Below are positions 9,699 through 19,244 of a DNA stretch of 22,740 nt, one piece after another. This stretch comes from Amanita rubescens (taxonomy: Eukaryota; Basidiomycota; Agaricomycetes; Agaricales; Amanitaceae). The notes beneath the pieces are model-generated. The model saw only the letters and a program-made list of their open reading frames with translations. It did not search any database and had not been told where the DNA came from. A program made the position numbers and the translations under genes. Location of the stretch: NCBI GenBank assembly GCA_015039365.1, contig WION01000722.1:1-22740 (forward strand). The letters run 5' to 3'. Numbering within the stretch: the first letter of the stretch is position 1; the number at the start of each line of letters is the position of its first letter.

Positions 9699-11173
9699 TC
9701 ATGTGATTGTGATACCAGCCTCCTTCACGGCTACGACCCTTTGATCAACCGAATCACAAAATATAATCTCCCTCAAAACGGTGATCTCTTCTTTACAACG
9801 ATCTTTGATCAACTCGTCGACCACTTCCTTCCGTTTTTCCGCCATTTTAATGATTTCCGTGGGATCGGAGACGCTTGTAATACGTAACTTTCGAAGAAAG
9901 CGCCCAAGGGTTCCATTTGATAAACCCGCGATGGCTTCAGCATCCATGGTGGCACATTCTGGAAGTTGCAATGAGCGTAACATGGGTGCATTCCTTAGTA
10001 TAGAAGAGGCCGATAGTTCATCCGGCTTATTGCCCCGGATGACAAGTACATATTCTTGAAGTCGCTCAAAATTGTACTGTTCCTTGATAGCCTCCAACGT
10101 TCTGGGTGTCCAGGACCCCCAGGAGCAGCTGTCCAACGTTAACCTGGTAAGAGCTGGGAACGAAAAACTGCGAATGACCTCGCTGCACCGGTTGTTCGGA
10201 AAACCATGGATCTCCAGCGTGAGATGCTGTAGGTTGGGAATGGAAAAAGTGGGCAGTGGGCCTGTTCCGTACGCATTGATGACACAAACGAGTTGTCGTA
10301 GATTCGGCATTTGGCGTAATAAATTGGTGATAATGGGAAGACGGAAGCAGTCAAGAGAGAAAAGAAATCCAAAACGCTCCAGTTGATGCCAAGGCAGAAA
10401 AATAGCGTCCAGAAAGCCAGCCAAGTCATTCAGATAACCAGTGGCGTGAACGGCAGAGAACGTCAGAGACCGAAGTCGTGTAAAGAATGGTTTGTTGAAA
10501 TTACAGTCATAATAATAACGTAATTCGAGCGTAAGACTAAGCTCTTCGAGGTTGGGAAATGCAGTATCAGGCAATCTGCACAGTTCTGTGACTTGATATC
10601 CTCCAACCAGACTGAGGTGAAGTTTTTTCAACTTGATGGGTGAAAGGGTCCTTTGTAGAACACCGTCACATTCTTGGCGCAGTTGAAGTGACAGTGCAAC
10701 AGGAATGCCTCCTGCTCGCAGGATCCATTGCCGGTTAAGTTGCATAGCGCGATTAAAAGTGTCGAGGACTTCTCTATAGCGGCAGGCAGGATTGGGGCAC
10801 GGGTCACGGTATTGTTCCACAGTTCAGGTATACAAAGTGCGACTGTCCGCCAGCGTGAACATACATGCGACAAAACAAGTTGAGGAGGTGGCTTGTTTGG
10901 GAGGATAGGAAACTCGACAGGTCCATGATCTAGCGCAACTAGAGTGAATATTTCGCAGAGGGTTTCGTTTGGGAGAAGCTTATGAGGCGAAAGCGCAATC
11001 TCGAAACGAATAAGGTCTTCCTTAATCGCTTCTTTCTCTTCCAACAGCTGAGCGCTGAGACGCTCGATATTCTCCAACGCTTCTCTTTTTTGAATTATAA
11101 GCCTACGAATAATATTTGCCTCGTCCTGTTCATGGATCCAGTTTGTCCGTCCGACATTGGCCAAATCGTCCAT
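9699..11173 (-). pseudogene. F-box-like protein, copy C: one frameshift
   Basis: This is a near full-length paralogue of copy B, split into two overlapping frames. The N-terminal frame (from 11173) carries the helix and F-box (LPNETLCEIF, VCSRWRTVAL, PELWNN) and goes astray after NNTVTRAP. The second frame resumes with NPACRYREVLDTFNRAMQLN and runs through the leucine-rich region to the stop at 9699. Compared with copy B (TGTGTCCCCAATTC), copy C reads CGTGCCCCAATCC at about 10795-10800 on the gene strand, one base shorter. The C-terminus has small deletions (KDRCKEEITVL, SVDQRVVAV) and stops at GITIT. Apart from that one base the coding sequence is well kept, so recent inactivation or a sequencing error are both possible. 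The upstream flank shares GTGAC repeats with A and B. Confidence 0.8.
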
Positions 11174-11404
11174 CTATCTTCGTTATTTGAAGCCTCACCC
11201 TAACTGGACCTTCGAATTGTCTCAAGCGATAGGGATGAAGTGCGTGACATGTGACATGTGACTCGCACTACTAAAGCAACACATGCAGCTTCTGAGCGCT
11301 CTGAGCTAGGCAACCGTCTTATCAAGACAGCCTTAATCGTAGTTCGTTCATTGTCAAATTCAAAAACGCGTAGTAACATCCAACATGATACACATCTTAC
11401 GCCC
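11174..11404. other. Intergenic: promoter of F-box copy C and 3' flank of the GTPase
   Basis: The stretch next to the copy C start resembles the upstream DNA of copies A and B (GAAGCCTCACC, GGACCTTCGAATTG). It carries a tandem GTGACAT motif at 11241-11263. The remainder to 11404 is 3' flank of the minus-strand GTPase. Confidence 0.5.
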
Positions 11405-12450
11405 TTAATACTCAACACTTTCCGGAGCTTCATACGATTCCACAGTTTGTATTGTGAAGTCGACAAGCCGTTGCACAGTATCAAAAGAGTGACTATATAG
11501 ACAAGTCAATCAAAATGAATCAACGTTGAACGCGAACGTACACCCTACGACAGTATATGATATCTTGCGCTCCTCGCTCTTAGATAACTGTTCAAATTCT
11601 GGTCCTTGCTTTTCCCTGAAATTTTGCTCGACGGATTCTTGTATAATCTCTCCTTGTCCGAGGCTACTTCTTGTCATCTTCGCTCTCGCTATGAGGAGAT
11701 CAAGCTTTGTGAATACGACAATTATAGGCACTGTTGTCGCGATAAGTTGGGAGTTTGGATAGTGATTGGGTGTAATTGCCTTTGCCTCCATTGAACTGGA
11801 CAATCTTTTCGTCCCATGTATTGTATATTGAGCCACCGGCGAAAGGCACGGGAATGCATAACCTGTTAAACGACATGAATTGGAATGGTCCGCTTCCCGT
11901 TGGCACTTGACGCACCAAACCGCATCCAACTTCTCAGTACCAGTGGAAGCATTTCGCTGCGTGATGAATTTCTCCAAGTTGTCGTAGATCTCCGTAGTCC
12001 CGGGATCGTAACCTTGAGAATCGTGGATGATAAAACGGTTGTCGTTTGCCGATGTGTATTCCTTATTAATATCTGTCGGGCCTGATTCGCGGTGGTAGAC
12101 CTCCTAAATGCTGTTTAGAGTTTGAAGGATTACGAATATCAGGAGATATACTGCTAGAGTTTCTTTGAATATAGCGTTGATAAGCGACGATTTCCCTGAG
12201 CCGGACTGTGGTGGAAAATCCATTAATTGATCACGCAAAGAGTAGCGATAGGGTAATAAGCCTTACTCGGCCGGCGATAAGGATCCGCATCCTATCATAA
12301 TACGTTTAGCCGAATTCCAGCGCTCAAACCTCACCTCACCTTGGGTATTCCTCTGTATTCTAGACCTGTGACAGCTGAAGGTGCTGTTTCTGCAGAACCG
12401 ACAGTGATAATGAAGCCTGAGGCGTCCCCTTGTTCCGTGGTAAGAAGAAA
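11405..12450 (-). CDS. P-loop GTPase (basidiomycete G-domain family), multi-exon; 5' end unresolved
   Basis: Six exons are firmly readable: 12291-12267, 12205-12152, 12103-11916, 11862-11780, 11730-11544 and 11492-11405, stop TAA at 11405. Reading phase is preserved at every junction. Motifs in order are MRILIAGR, the Walker A/G1 loop SGSGKSSLINAIF, DINKEY (G2 region), HDSQG (G3, DxxG) and VFTKLDLL (G4, TKxD). This order is that of small TRAFAC-type GTPases expanded in Agaricomycetes, where the roles of most members are unknown. Five of the introns are 48-61 bp; the one at 11731-11779 starts GC, the others GT. If M at 12290 is the start, the protein has 207 residues. A further open exon from about 12450 to 12335 (DASGFIITVGSAETAP ... 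GIPKVR) can be spliced on, so the true start is probably farther upstream. No frame breaks are seen. Confidence 0.75.
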
Positions 12451-12944
12451 GGATGTCTAGCGCCCAAAAAGTTGTAGAGATCATATGTAAACAGTGGGCA
12501 ACGCACCGAACAGGAAATATTAGAAGCGAACGTTATCAGCAATGTTTTGATGGCTCATTGAGGCTGTTGAATGTGCTTCAATACCGACGAGGTCAACATG
12601 GGATGTCAGCTACTAACCAGATTTCACTACGTTTGTGTCAGATTTGATATCGTGAAATTGCCTGGCATCCTGTGGTAGGCTAATATTCCGGCGTTTACAC
12701 TGTGAGGCCGGTGAGGAGTGATCAAAAGCTGTATAAGCTGTATACGGAATGAGTCAAAGAGGAAGGCGGGATAACTCTATCAACAAACAACATAAACAAA
12801 CAACGCCAGATCTTTCCTTCGTCGTGCATATGATATATGATATAATGGGGCATACTGCATATACGTCATCGTCGTCATCATGTCTGGCGGTAAACACATA
12901 AAAGACGGCCTCTGTTCCGCACATCTTTCCAACCTCTACCCAAC
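12451..12944. other. Divergent intergenic region between GTPase and alcohol dehydrogenase
   Basis: This probably contains the missing 5' exon(s) and promoter of the minus-strand GTPase and the promoter of the plus-strand dehydrogenase. Near 12827-12865 there is an A/T-rich run of overlapping CATATG/ATATGATAT words. An ACATAAAAG sequence at about 12895-12903 sits 42-50 bp before the dehydrogenase start codon and may act as a weak TATA element. Confidence 0.4.
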
Positions 12945-14661
12945 ATGACTTCCAACCAAGACTTGCAATTTAAAGGCTACGCGTACGCGACTCACCACTT
13001 GACGTGGACCACATTCTCTAACCTCTAGTGACAGGATTCACGATACCAACAATTGGGATAGGTTTCAGCTTATCGACTTCAAGCCCAAGGAATTCGGCGA
13101 GTACGACGTGGACATTAAAATAGATTACTGCGGTGTCTGCGCGTCTGATGTACGCTTAGCGATATATTCACCAACTTGCCTTGGCTGAGCGCATATAGGT
13201 GCATACAATCACAGCCGGATGGGGAAAAACCAATCCTTGTACTTCATCGTTCTTCTCTACGCTTATGCTGAGCTGATTACATTTCAGCCCGTCATTCCCG
13301 GTCATGAGATTGTTGGCCACGTAGTGCGCGTCGGATCCAAAGTCACAGAGTTTAAAGTTGGAGATCGTGCTGGCGTCGGGTAAGCCAAAGGAGATCCATC
13401 TTTCTACACTTATTGACATGCTTTCCCTAGGCCTCAAGTGCTTTCATGCTTCAAATGTCTGCCATGTGAGACGGACAGCGAACAATAGTACCTTCTTTTA
13501 CTTTGTGAATTTCGCGTCACTAATTTTCGTAGCTGTAGGGATGGGGTTGACACGTACAACTCAAAATATCCCAATGTGAGTTACGTCGTCTGTTAGCGTA
13601 GAGGTCATTTGAACGGGGAACTCCAGGGTCACATTGCACAGGGTGGCTATTCGACCGCCCATTCGAGCTCACGAACGCTTCGTTTTTCCGTTGCCTGAAG
13701 AGCTTCCGTTAGAAGTGATTGCGCCGATGTTATGCGCCGGCTTGACAGTTTATTCACCCTTGGTCAGGAATGGCGCCGGGTAAGACCCCCGTCTTTACAT
13801 GAAGCTGATGCTAATAAATTGACTTTTCAAGACCTGGAAAAGTTGTTGTATCGTCGGAATAGGTGGATTAGGGTATGGAATACTCTCTGTGACGATATTT
13901 CTGATTAACAAGACGTCAGGCATCTTGCTTTGCAATTCGCCCGTGCCTTGGGTGCCGACAAAGTCATAGCGTTCTCTCATTCGTTGCATAAAAAGGTTCG
14001 TTTGGTACTTCAGACATGTACCTGTCATCAACGTTCTTCAGGAGGATGCGATAGAAATGGGTGCGACCGACTTTGTTCTCACCAGCGACAAGAACTTCGC
14101 CGATCCGTGGTTGGGAAAGGTCGACCTCATTATCGTATGTATGCATATATACGCTCGCTGGCCATATCTTCTGACCTGTGTTCAGAACACGACGGATGTC
14201 TCCCACGCCATTCCTCTAAGCTCGTTATTGAAGACTCTGAAAGTGCATGGTCGTTGTATATTGGTCGCGTTACCGGATGAAAATTTGCCCACGCTCAATG
14301 CAGGAGGTCATGATGTTTTCTATGCTGTGTGTGGCTCTTTGCTCAACCCGTTTTTTTAGACTTCATCCAATATGGAGCGTTACTGGGAGGGAGCCATACG
14401 TACGTACGCCTTCATCGCATGACTTATACAGAACCGACCTTGTTCTTAGAGGAAGCAAGAAAGAAGTTATTAGTATGCTCAATCTCGCCGTGCAAAAGAA
14501 TGTGAAGAGCGTGATCCAGATCCTCCCAAGTACGTAAACGTGCAAGCCATGTAACGTTTGGTAATGCTCGGCTTTTTCAAGTGCGCGAAGCAGGGGCTGC
14601 CGTGAGGAACGTTAAGGAAAACAAGGTTCACTATAGACAAGTCTTGAAGTACGTTGTTTAA
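12945..14661 (+). pseudogene. Zinc-dependent alcohol dehydrogenase (cinnamyl-alcohol/ADH6 type), 14 exons, three frameshifts
   Basis: The NADP(H)-dependent medium-chain dehydrogenase would interconvert aldehydes and alcohols, likely aromatic ones, in the cytosol. Exons: 12945-12982, 13035-13149, 13199-13238, 13288-13379, 13431-13487, 13533-13575, 13627-13779, 13832-13872, 13920-13995, 14042-14134, 14186-14306, 14360-14399, 14450-14529, 14582-14661. Visible landmarks are catalytic zinc ligands in YCGVCASD, PGHEIVG and [11 protein letters not shown], the structural-zinc cysteines CFKCLPC...YC, the dinucleotide loop GIGGLG, and the end VKENKVHYRQVLKY. All 13 introns are 45-53 bp. Three places need one base changed to keep frame: the A5 run 13225-13229 (one extra), the CCC at 13658-13660 (one extra) and the A4 run 13838-13841 (one missing). 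Everything else is conserved, so this is a very young pseudogene or a good gene with read errors. Confidence 0.85.
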
Positions 14662-15048
14662 GCTTGTGATTTGCTGTCCTGACTGCTCGAGCAGGATGGA
14701 TATTTACTGAGGTACAATGGAATGTATCGCAGCTTCATTGGTACATCATCGGAGTTTTGTAAAATCGGAACTGTATGTCATTATACTCAATGGGAATTAT
14801 GAACCGCCCTTCCAACGACGCTTCCAGTCCATCCTTGTGTTAGTAAGGTCATTTATTTAATTTTATGGTGCCTTTCTGTGGATACATGAACACGTAGAGT
14901 TTTAATTCATGATCTTTGGCCATTACAGATACTTCATACTGCTACGTGCTAAAGAGCATTGTCGAAAATAGCGTTCTCGCAAAGTCCATTTGATTCTCGC
15001 CGTTTGGACGCTAATCAAAGTGCTTTTAAGTTCTATTCGAGTTCGTTC
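14662..15048. other. Intergenic, 3' of the dehydrogenase
   Basis: A/T-rich sequence follows the stop codon. No gene, repeat or RNA was recognised up to the direct repeat starting at 15049. Confidence 0.4.
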
Positions 15049-15145
15049 CTGGCACCCGCCCTCAGGCCAGCTCCTCCAAAACAGTAACGCTTGGAACGAC
15101 CCTCTGACGTGGCGCGTAGACGCCAAGGATTCGAATTCGTCACAT
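15049..15145 (+). repeat. Direct repeat, copy 1 (pairs with 18225-18330)
   Basis: This 97-bp block runs from CTGGCACCCGCCCTCAGGCC to GATTCGAATTCGTCACAT. It differs from copy 2 by a few substitutions and lacks a 9-nt stretch (GACGATGTC) present there. The two copies are in the same orientation about 3.1 kb apart. No coding potential was recognised. Confidence 0.85.
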
Positions 15146-15383
15146 TGAGCGAAACTAATAGGTGCGTCGGCCTGCCGGCTCATCTTTGTTGTGTTCTGTC
15201 GCTACAAACAGCAAGCAAGGCGAGCCTCAGATTCTCTTTCTCAGAAAATCACATTGACCTTGAGCGTGGTTCAAAAGACTCGTGGAAGGACAGAATGATC
15301 GATATAGTATATTTATACAACCAAGTACATACTAACCCTTCATAAGGACGAAATACCAATAACCTGTGAATGGCGTGCCCTGC

Positions 15384-15642
15384 TCATTGTGTGTTCATAA
15401 GTTGAACCTGTGACATGCTAGTGGTTAGCGAGCAATTATGTGAAATACTTATATCCACTAACTGATGAAACTGCTTTGTCGATTTCACCTGCGAACAGGG
15501 CCGCAAATTCTCTCAATTGGCTGCCCAAGTCTGGACTACACTTTCTGCACCGTGACCCCTCCTTCAGAGCCCGCTGAAATATCTCTCCCGATAGCACAGC
15601 TGATCCACACGGTTGCTTTTGCAACTCGTCACTAGCTGCCAT
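15384..15642 (-). CDS. Possible small two-exon gene, 67 residues, unknown
   Basis: The frame begins at the ATG at 15642 (MAASDELQKQPCGSAV), continues GEIFQRALKEGSRCRKC and LREFAALFAGEIDKAVSS, and ends at a donor GTTAGT at 15462. An intron of 54 bp (15409-15462) with CTAAC branch and ACAG end joins exon 15407-15384 (VQLMNT, then Q and TGA). Phase is kept and the splice signals are good, but the protein is short and not recognised. The pair of cysteines in CRKC could be half of a zinc knuckle, and it may be the remaining 5' part of a larger gene. It lies just inside copy 1 of the direct repeat. Confidence 0.35.
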
Positions 15643-15970
15643 CTATGTACAAATTTTGATTTCGTAATCATTACACTCCAACTTATTCAACAACAACTCG
15701 AAATTTACAATCGAATGCCTACGCTCGCAGATGGTCCTGGCTGTATGATCCAAGGACCTGATGTTCATCAGAATTTAGCGCGTTTCAAGTCGAGCACCGT
15801 GACGTGGCATTCCACTTTTCGGTTCGGGTCCACAACTTAAAAAAGCCCACTGATCAAACTCGCCTCACATGATGGAATTAGCCCGACCACCCTAAAAAAG
15901 CACTAGCATGCATTTTTCTGTAAAAAGCCGAAGAATTTTAACCAACCTCTCTGTTCGGTCCCCACACAAA

Positions 15971-17323
15971 ATGGGCTATGGCAGTCAATTCCTAGCCCTC
16001 CTGTTGGCGACTACTACCCTAGTTGCTCCAGCCGGAGCAGTGTCCTATTCACTCCTCCGGGAATACAGCGGCAACTCGTTCTTTGACAGGTGGGATTTTT
16101 ATGGCAATGTCGATGACACGACTCATGGTAAGCCTTACGCGCGTTGGATTCCTCAAAAAATGGTACTTACGCGCACAAGGAAACGTGATGTACTTGAATC
16201 GCCGAGATGCCTTTTCCAGCGGCCTTGCGGCCGTGAATTCGGCTGGAAACGTTATCATGAAAGTTGACGACACGACATACGTCGCACCGGCACCCAAGGT
16301 CCACCGAGCTTCGGTACGACTTTACAACAGTCAGTTTCCTTGGATTATTCACGAGTTAATGTCATGGCTGCAGGTCAGAATCACATCTCAGGATACCTAC
16401 GGCGCCGGAAACCTCCTCGTGCTCGATGCACTTCACATACCTTATGGTTGTTCAGTAAGACTCTGGTTCCGCGTCGTCGACGAACATTTTTTTCTCATTA
16501 ACAGGTCTGGCCCGGATTCTGGACAAGAGGCGCAGACGTAAGGTGGCCAGACGGCGGCGAAATCGACATCGTTGAAGCCATCAACTTGATGAACCACAAC
16601 CAGTATGTTTTGCACACCACCCCGGGCTGCATGGTAGACACCAGCACTCCGCACACGGGGAAAATCAATGGCGCAGATTGTTCAGTGCGTGATGGATGCG
16701 TCGTGGCAGAGACAAAAGCAAACAGCTACGGCGCGGGATTTGCACAAGCAGGTGGAGGCGTGTATGCGACTCAAATTGACGTGTCGGGCATTAATATATG
16801 GTTCTGGAGCGTGAGTCCCTACCCAAGGGTATTTTTTTGAATAATATGGCTCCATCTCACGCTTTTCCTATCGTATAGCGACCTGATGTCCCGAACAACA
16901 TTCAGACTGCAACATCGACGTCTACCCTCGACACGTCCACCTGGGGACCACCTAGCGCTGCGTACTCTAGCACAACCTGCGATTTCAACACGTTCTTCAC
17001 AGCTCAAACAGCTCATCTTCACAACGACCCTATGCGGTCATTGGTAAATTACCGCTTTTCCCCTCCCCCTGCATCCGGTAACTAAAACAGATGTATTTCC
17101 TTTTCACGAACAGGGCTGGGGTAACCCATATCTACGATACCACTTGTCACACTCCAACAAACTCTTGCGTAGGTTTCCCGCTCTACAACAGAAAAAGCAC
17201 AATGGCTTAATAATGTTTTTTTTGTAGGTGAACGACAATGTTATTGGTCCTGGACACCCTACATATGACAATGCATACTGGGAAATATCGTCTCTTAGAG
17301 TATACGCCCCTCACAGTTCTTAA
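15971..17323 (+). CDS. Secreted GH16 beta-glucanase (laminarinase-like), seven exons, one frameshift
   Basis: A fungal GH16 enzyme that would cut beta-1,3(-1,4/1,6)-glucans outside the cell, in wall remodelling or nutrition. Exons: 15971-16127, 16180-16313, 16374-16454, 16505-16810, 16879-17043, 17114-17168, 17228-17323, for about 330 residues. A signal peptide (FLALLLATTTLVAPAGA) precedes SYSLLREYSGNSFFDRWDF. The catalytic motif EIDIVE sits in WPDGGEIDIVEAINL, with both glutamates and the central Asp present. Other family blocks are GHIPYGCS-like LHIPYGCS, GFAQAGGGVYATQ, IWFWS, and the end NDNVIGPGHPTYDNAYWEIS. All introns keep phase. One extra A at 17006-17008 (CAAACAG where CAACAG gives AQQLIFTTTLCGHW) breaks the frame about 85 codons from the end, leaving the active site upstream of it. 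It converges with the transporter remnant 177 bp downstream. Confidence 0.85.
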
Positions 17324-17500
17324 CCCAGTTCTCGTGGAGGACCCATTGATTCCCTTATTTATACCTAAACCATCTACATCATGTTATACACATTTTTATT
17401 TCTCGTAATCATTACATTCGTTCTACTCTTTACAACGTTACAAGTAGCACCCAACAAGATCAAGAACGTGCAAGAAAATCGAAAAGCGTTACTTATTTAT

Positions 17501-18226
17501 TTAATGAACAACTTCCTCTCCAAAATGGCCATCAGCCAAATTATTGAGTACATCCTCTTGTTCATCCAGCTTTCTGAATCCAAAAGAAGATGCCAGATAT
17601 TTCAGCGAGAACGCCCATAACGCCATAATTCCAAACGAGCAAGGGGTCAGTGGAGAGACTGACAAACGCCTCGCCGATAGCTGGGCTAACGGCGGACATG
17701 AACAAAAAGATGGCCATGACGAGGGATTTCATGTTTCCGGGAGCTTTGGTAAAGGCGTATTCGAGGCCGGTGATGGATGCGAAGATTTCGCTGAATGCGA
17801 TGAGGATGTATCTGGTCCGAACGTTAGTCAGAGGTGGGGGGAGGCAAGTGGGGAACTTACGATCCGGATTGGATCCAGACGTTGAGTGGGGAGACTTGAG
17901 GTGCGACACATTCTCCGGCTTGGTAACCACACGGACTGGTCTATGACGGAGTTAAAAAAATGAAGGTGTAAGGAGGATTGAAAGCGTACTTTGTAAATGT
18001 AGTGTTGAATGACTGTACGAAGAAGTTTAGCCTTGCTACAGCAACTCTGTATCAAAGACACTGTTACCTGCTGCCCAGATCACAGACATGGCACCGGTGA
18101 AGAAACCTGCTGTGATCTTTTTCAAAGCCGAAAAGTTCAAGCCAATGTACCTGAAGAAAGGCGACGTAAGATTGTTGTTGTTCAACTGGTTATACGTCAA
18201 TCCTGTTTATTACCGTTAGTTCAGCT
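17501..18226 (-). pseudogene. PTR2: Peptide transporter (PTR2/POT family), C-terminal part only
   Basis: The remnant holds the last part of a proton-coupled di/tripeptide importer of the plasma membrane. Exons read (gene order): 18226-18068, 18012-17990, 17940-17861, 17811-17501. They give TYNQLNNNNLTS, then LNFSALKKITAGFF, VIQHYIYK, SPCGYQAGECV, SPLNVWIQSGSYILIAFSE, FASITGLEYAFTKAPGNMKS, FVSLSTDPLLVWNYGV and KLDEQEDVLNNL. These are hallmark positions of the fungal PTR2 C-terminal half. The segment normally lying between NNNLTS and NFSALKK (about one transmembrane helix) is missing by an in-frame deletion. Upstream, coding ends where the direct repeat begins at 18225, so the whole N-terminal half is gone. 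A one-base excess near 17577 shifts the last 30 codons. Intron ends are normal. Confidence 0.8.
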
Positions 18227-18330
18227 GGCGCCCGCCCTCAGGCCAGCTCCTCCAAAACAGTAACGCTTGGAACGACCTTCTGACGTGGTGCGTAGACGCC
18301 GACGATGTCAAGGATTCGGATTCGTCACAT
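18225..18330 (+). repeat. Direct repeat, copy 2 (pairs with 15049-15145)
   Basis: This 106-bp block, CTGGCGCCCGCCCTCAGGCC to GGATTCGTCACAT, nearly matches copy 1, with an extra GACGATGTC before AAGGATTCG. It abuts the point where the peptide transporter loses its 5' half. Confidence 0.85.
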
Positions 18331-19195
18331 GGAAAAAGCATATAGTTATTTGGGCCGTCAAGTTCCCTCTACTCCATTATGATTCACCGCGGAGGATCAT
18401 GGATTCTTCCCCTTTCACGAGTTCCACCCTCGTGACACGGTAATTGGCCTCGCTTCTTTGAATTGTCCACTTCTTGGCGCATAACCATATCGCGCCCAAC
18501 ATCCAATCTCAATATTGCTCCTCTATCCGTCATTGCTTCTCAATATTCGTTCTTTTCGCCTATCTAGAAGGAGATTCTCGAAACGCTGAGCTTCGCAACA
18601 CCCGCGCACTGGCTTTCCGTCTTTGCGGACGTCCTCCCAGCTCGTTACGTGTTACCCCTACGTTGGTCCTCATGGCTCAGGCGGAACGGAGCAAAGGGGG
18701 GATGAGGAGTGAGCGAGACAGACCAGGTGAAGCGGGGCGAGAAGACGACTTGAACAGCGCGCCGAAAGCGCATATTCGACCACACGACCACACGCCATGA
18801 CACCGATATCAACTTCGTTTGTGTGTACCTTTTAGCGGATGATATAGACATAAAAGACATAAACTTAACGTCTTCCCTTTCCCACAACTTATCTATATTG
18901 ACATCGACGACTTCTTTCATCGCCACTCTCCGCTGTCCGCCTTCTCGACCCTAGTCAGAAATTATATGGCATTTAGATCGTTCCCGTGTGCACACGGACG
19001 GTTGAATCACGAGAAATAGAATCGATCGATAGCGACGAGTCAGGGTTTTCCCGTCCGATGGAAGACGAGCGGTCCCAGGAAGGTGATGGCGGAGTGTGAG
19101 AAGCGAGAAGAGAGTCACACCACCTCATGCCCCATGAATCCTGACTCGATCCGAGACATATCCGAAACATCATATCACCCTATGATGGGTGACGC
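18331..19195. other. Intergenic, no supported gene
   Basis: Both strands have open frames of about 90-110 codons here (for example 18474-18800 plus and 18926-18645 minus), but none shows a family motif or convincing splice structure. 18970-19190 is the upstream region of the oxygenase gene. Confidence 0.4.
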
Positions 19196-19203
19196 TATAT
19201 AAA
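19196..19203 (+). promoter_or_regulatory. TATA box of the 2OG-Fe(II) oxygenase gene
   Basis: TATATAAA lies 42 bp before the ATG at 19245. It is followed by a pyrimidine-rich stretch (TTCTTTCGCTTCGCTCTCGC) typical of fungal transcription starts, implying a very short 5' leader. Confidence 0.6.
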
Positions 19204-19244
19204 CGTGAAGTTCTTTCGCTTCGCTCTCGCACCAGACTTCAGAC

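Noticed and set aside
15049..15145. tRNA gene in the direct repeat
   Set aside because: Only a B-box-like word is present; no A box, no cloverleaf stems and no anticodon arm could be drawn.
16541..16546. GTAAGG inside the GH16 catalytic exon as a splice donor
   Set aside because: Reading through gives RGADVRWPDGGEIDIVE, the expected active-site context, so it is coding.
18474..18926. Overlapping open frames of 90-110 codons on both strands
   Set aside because: Low-complexity, Arg-rich sequence without motifs; neither strand gives a convincing gene.
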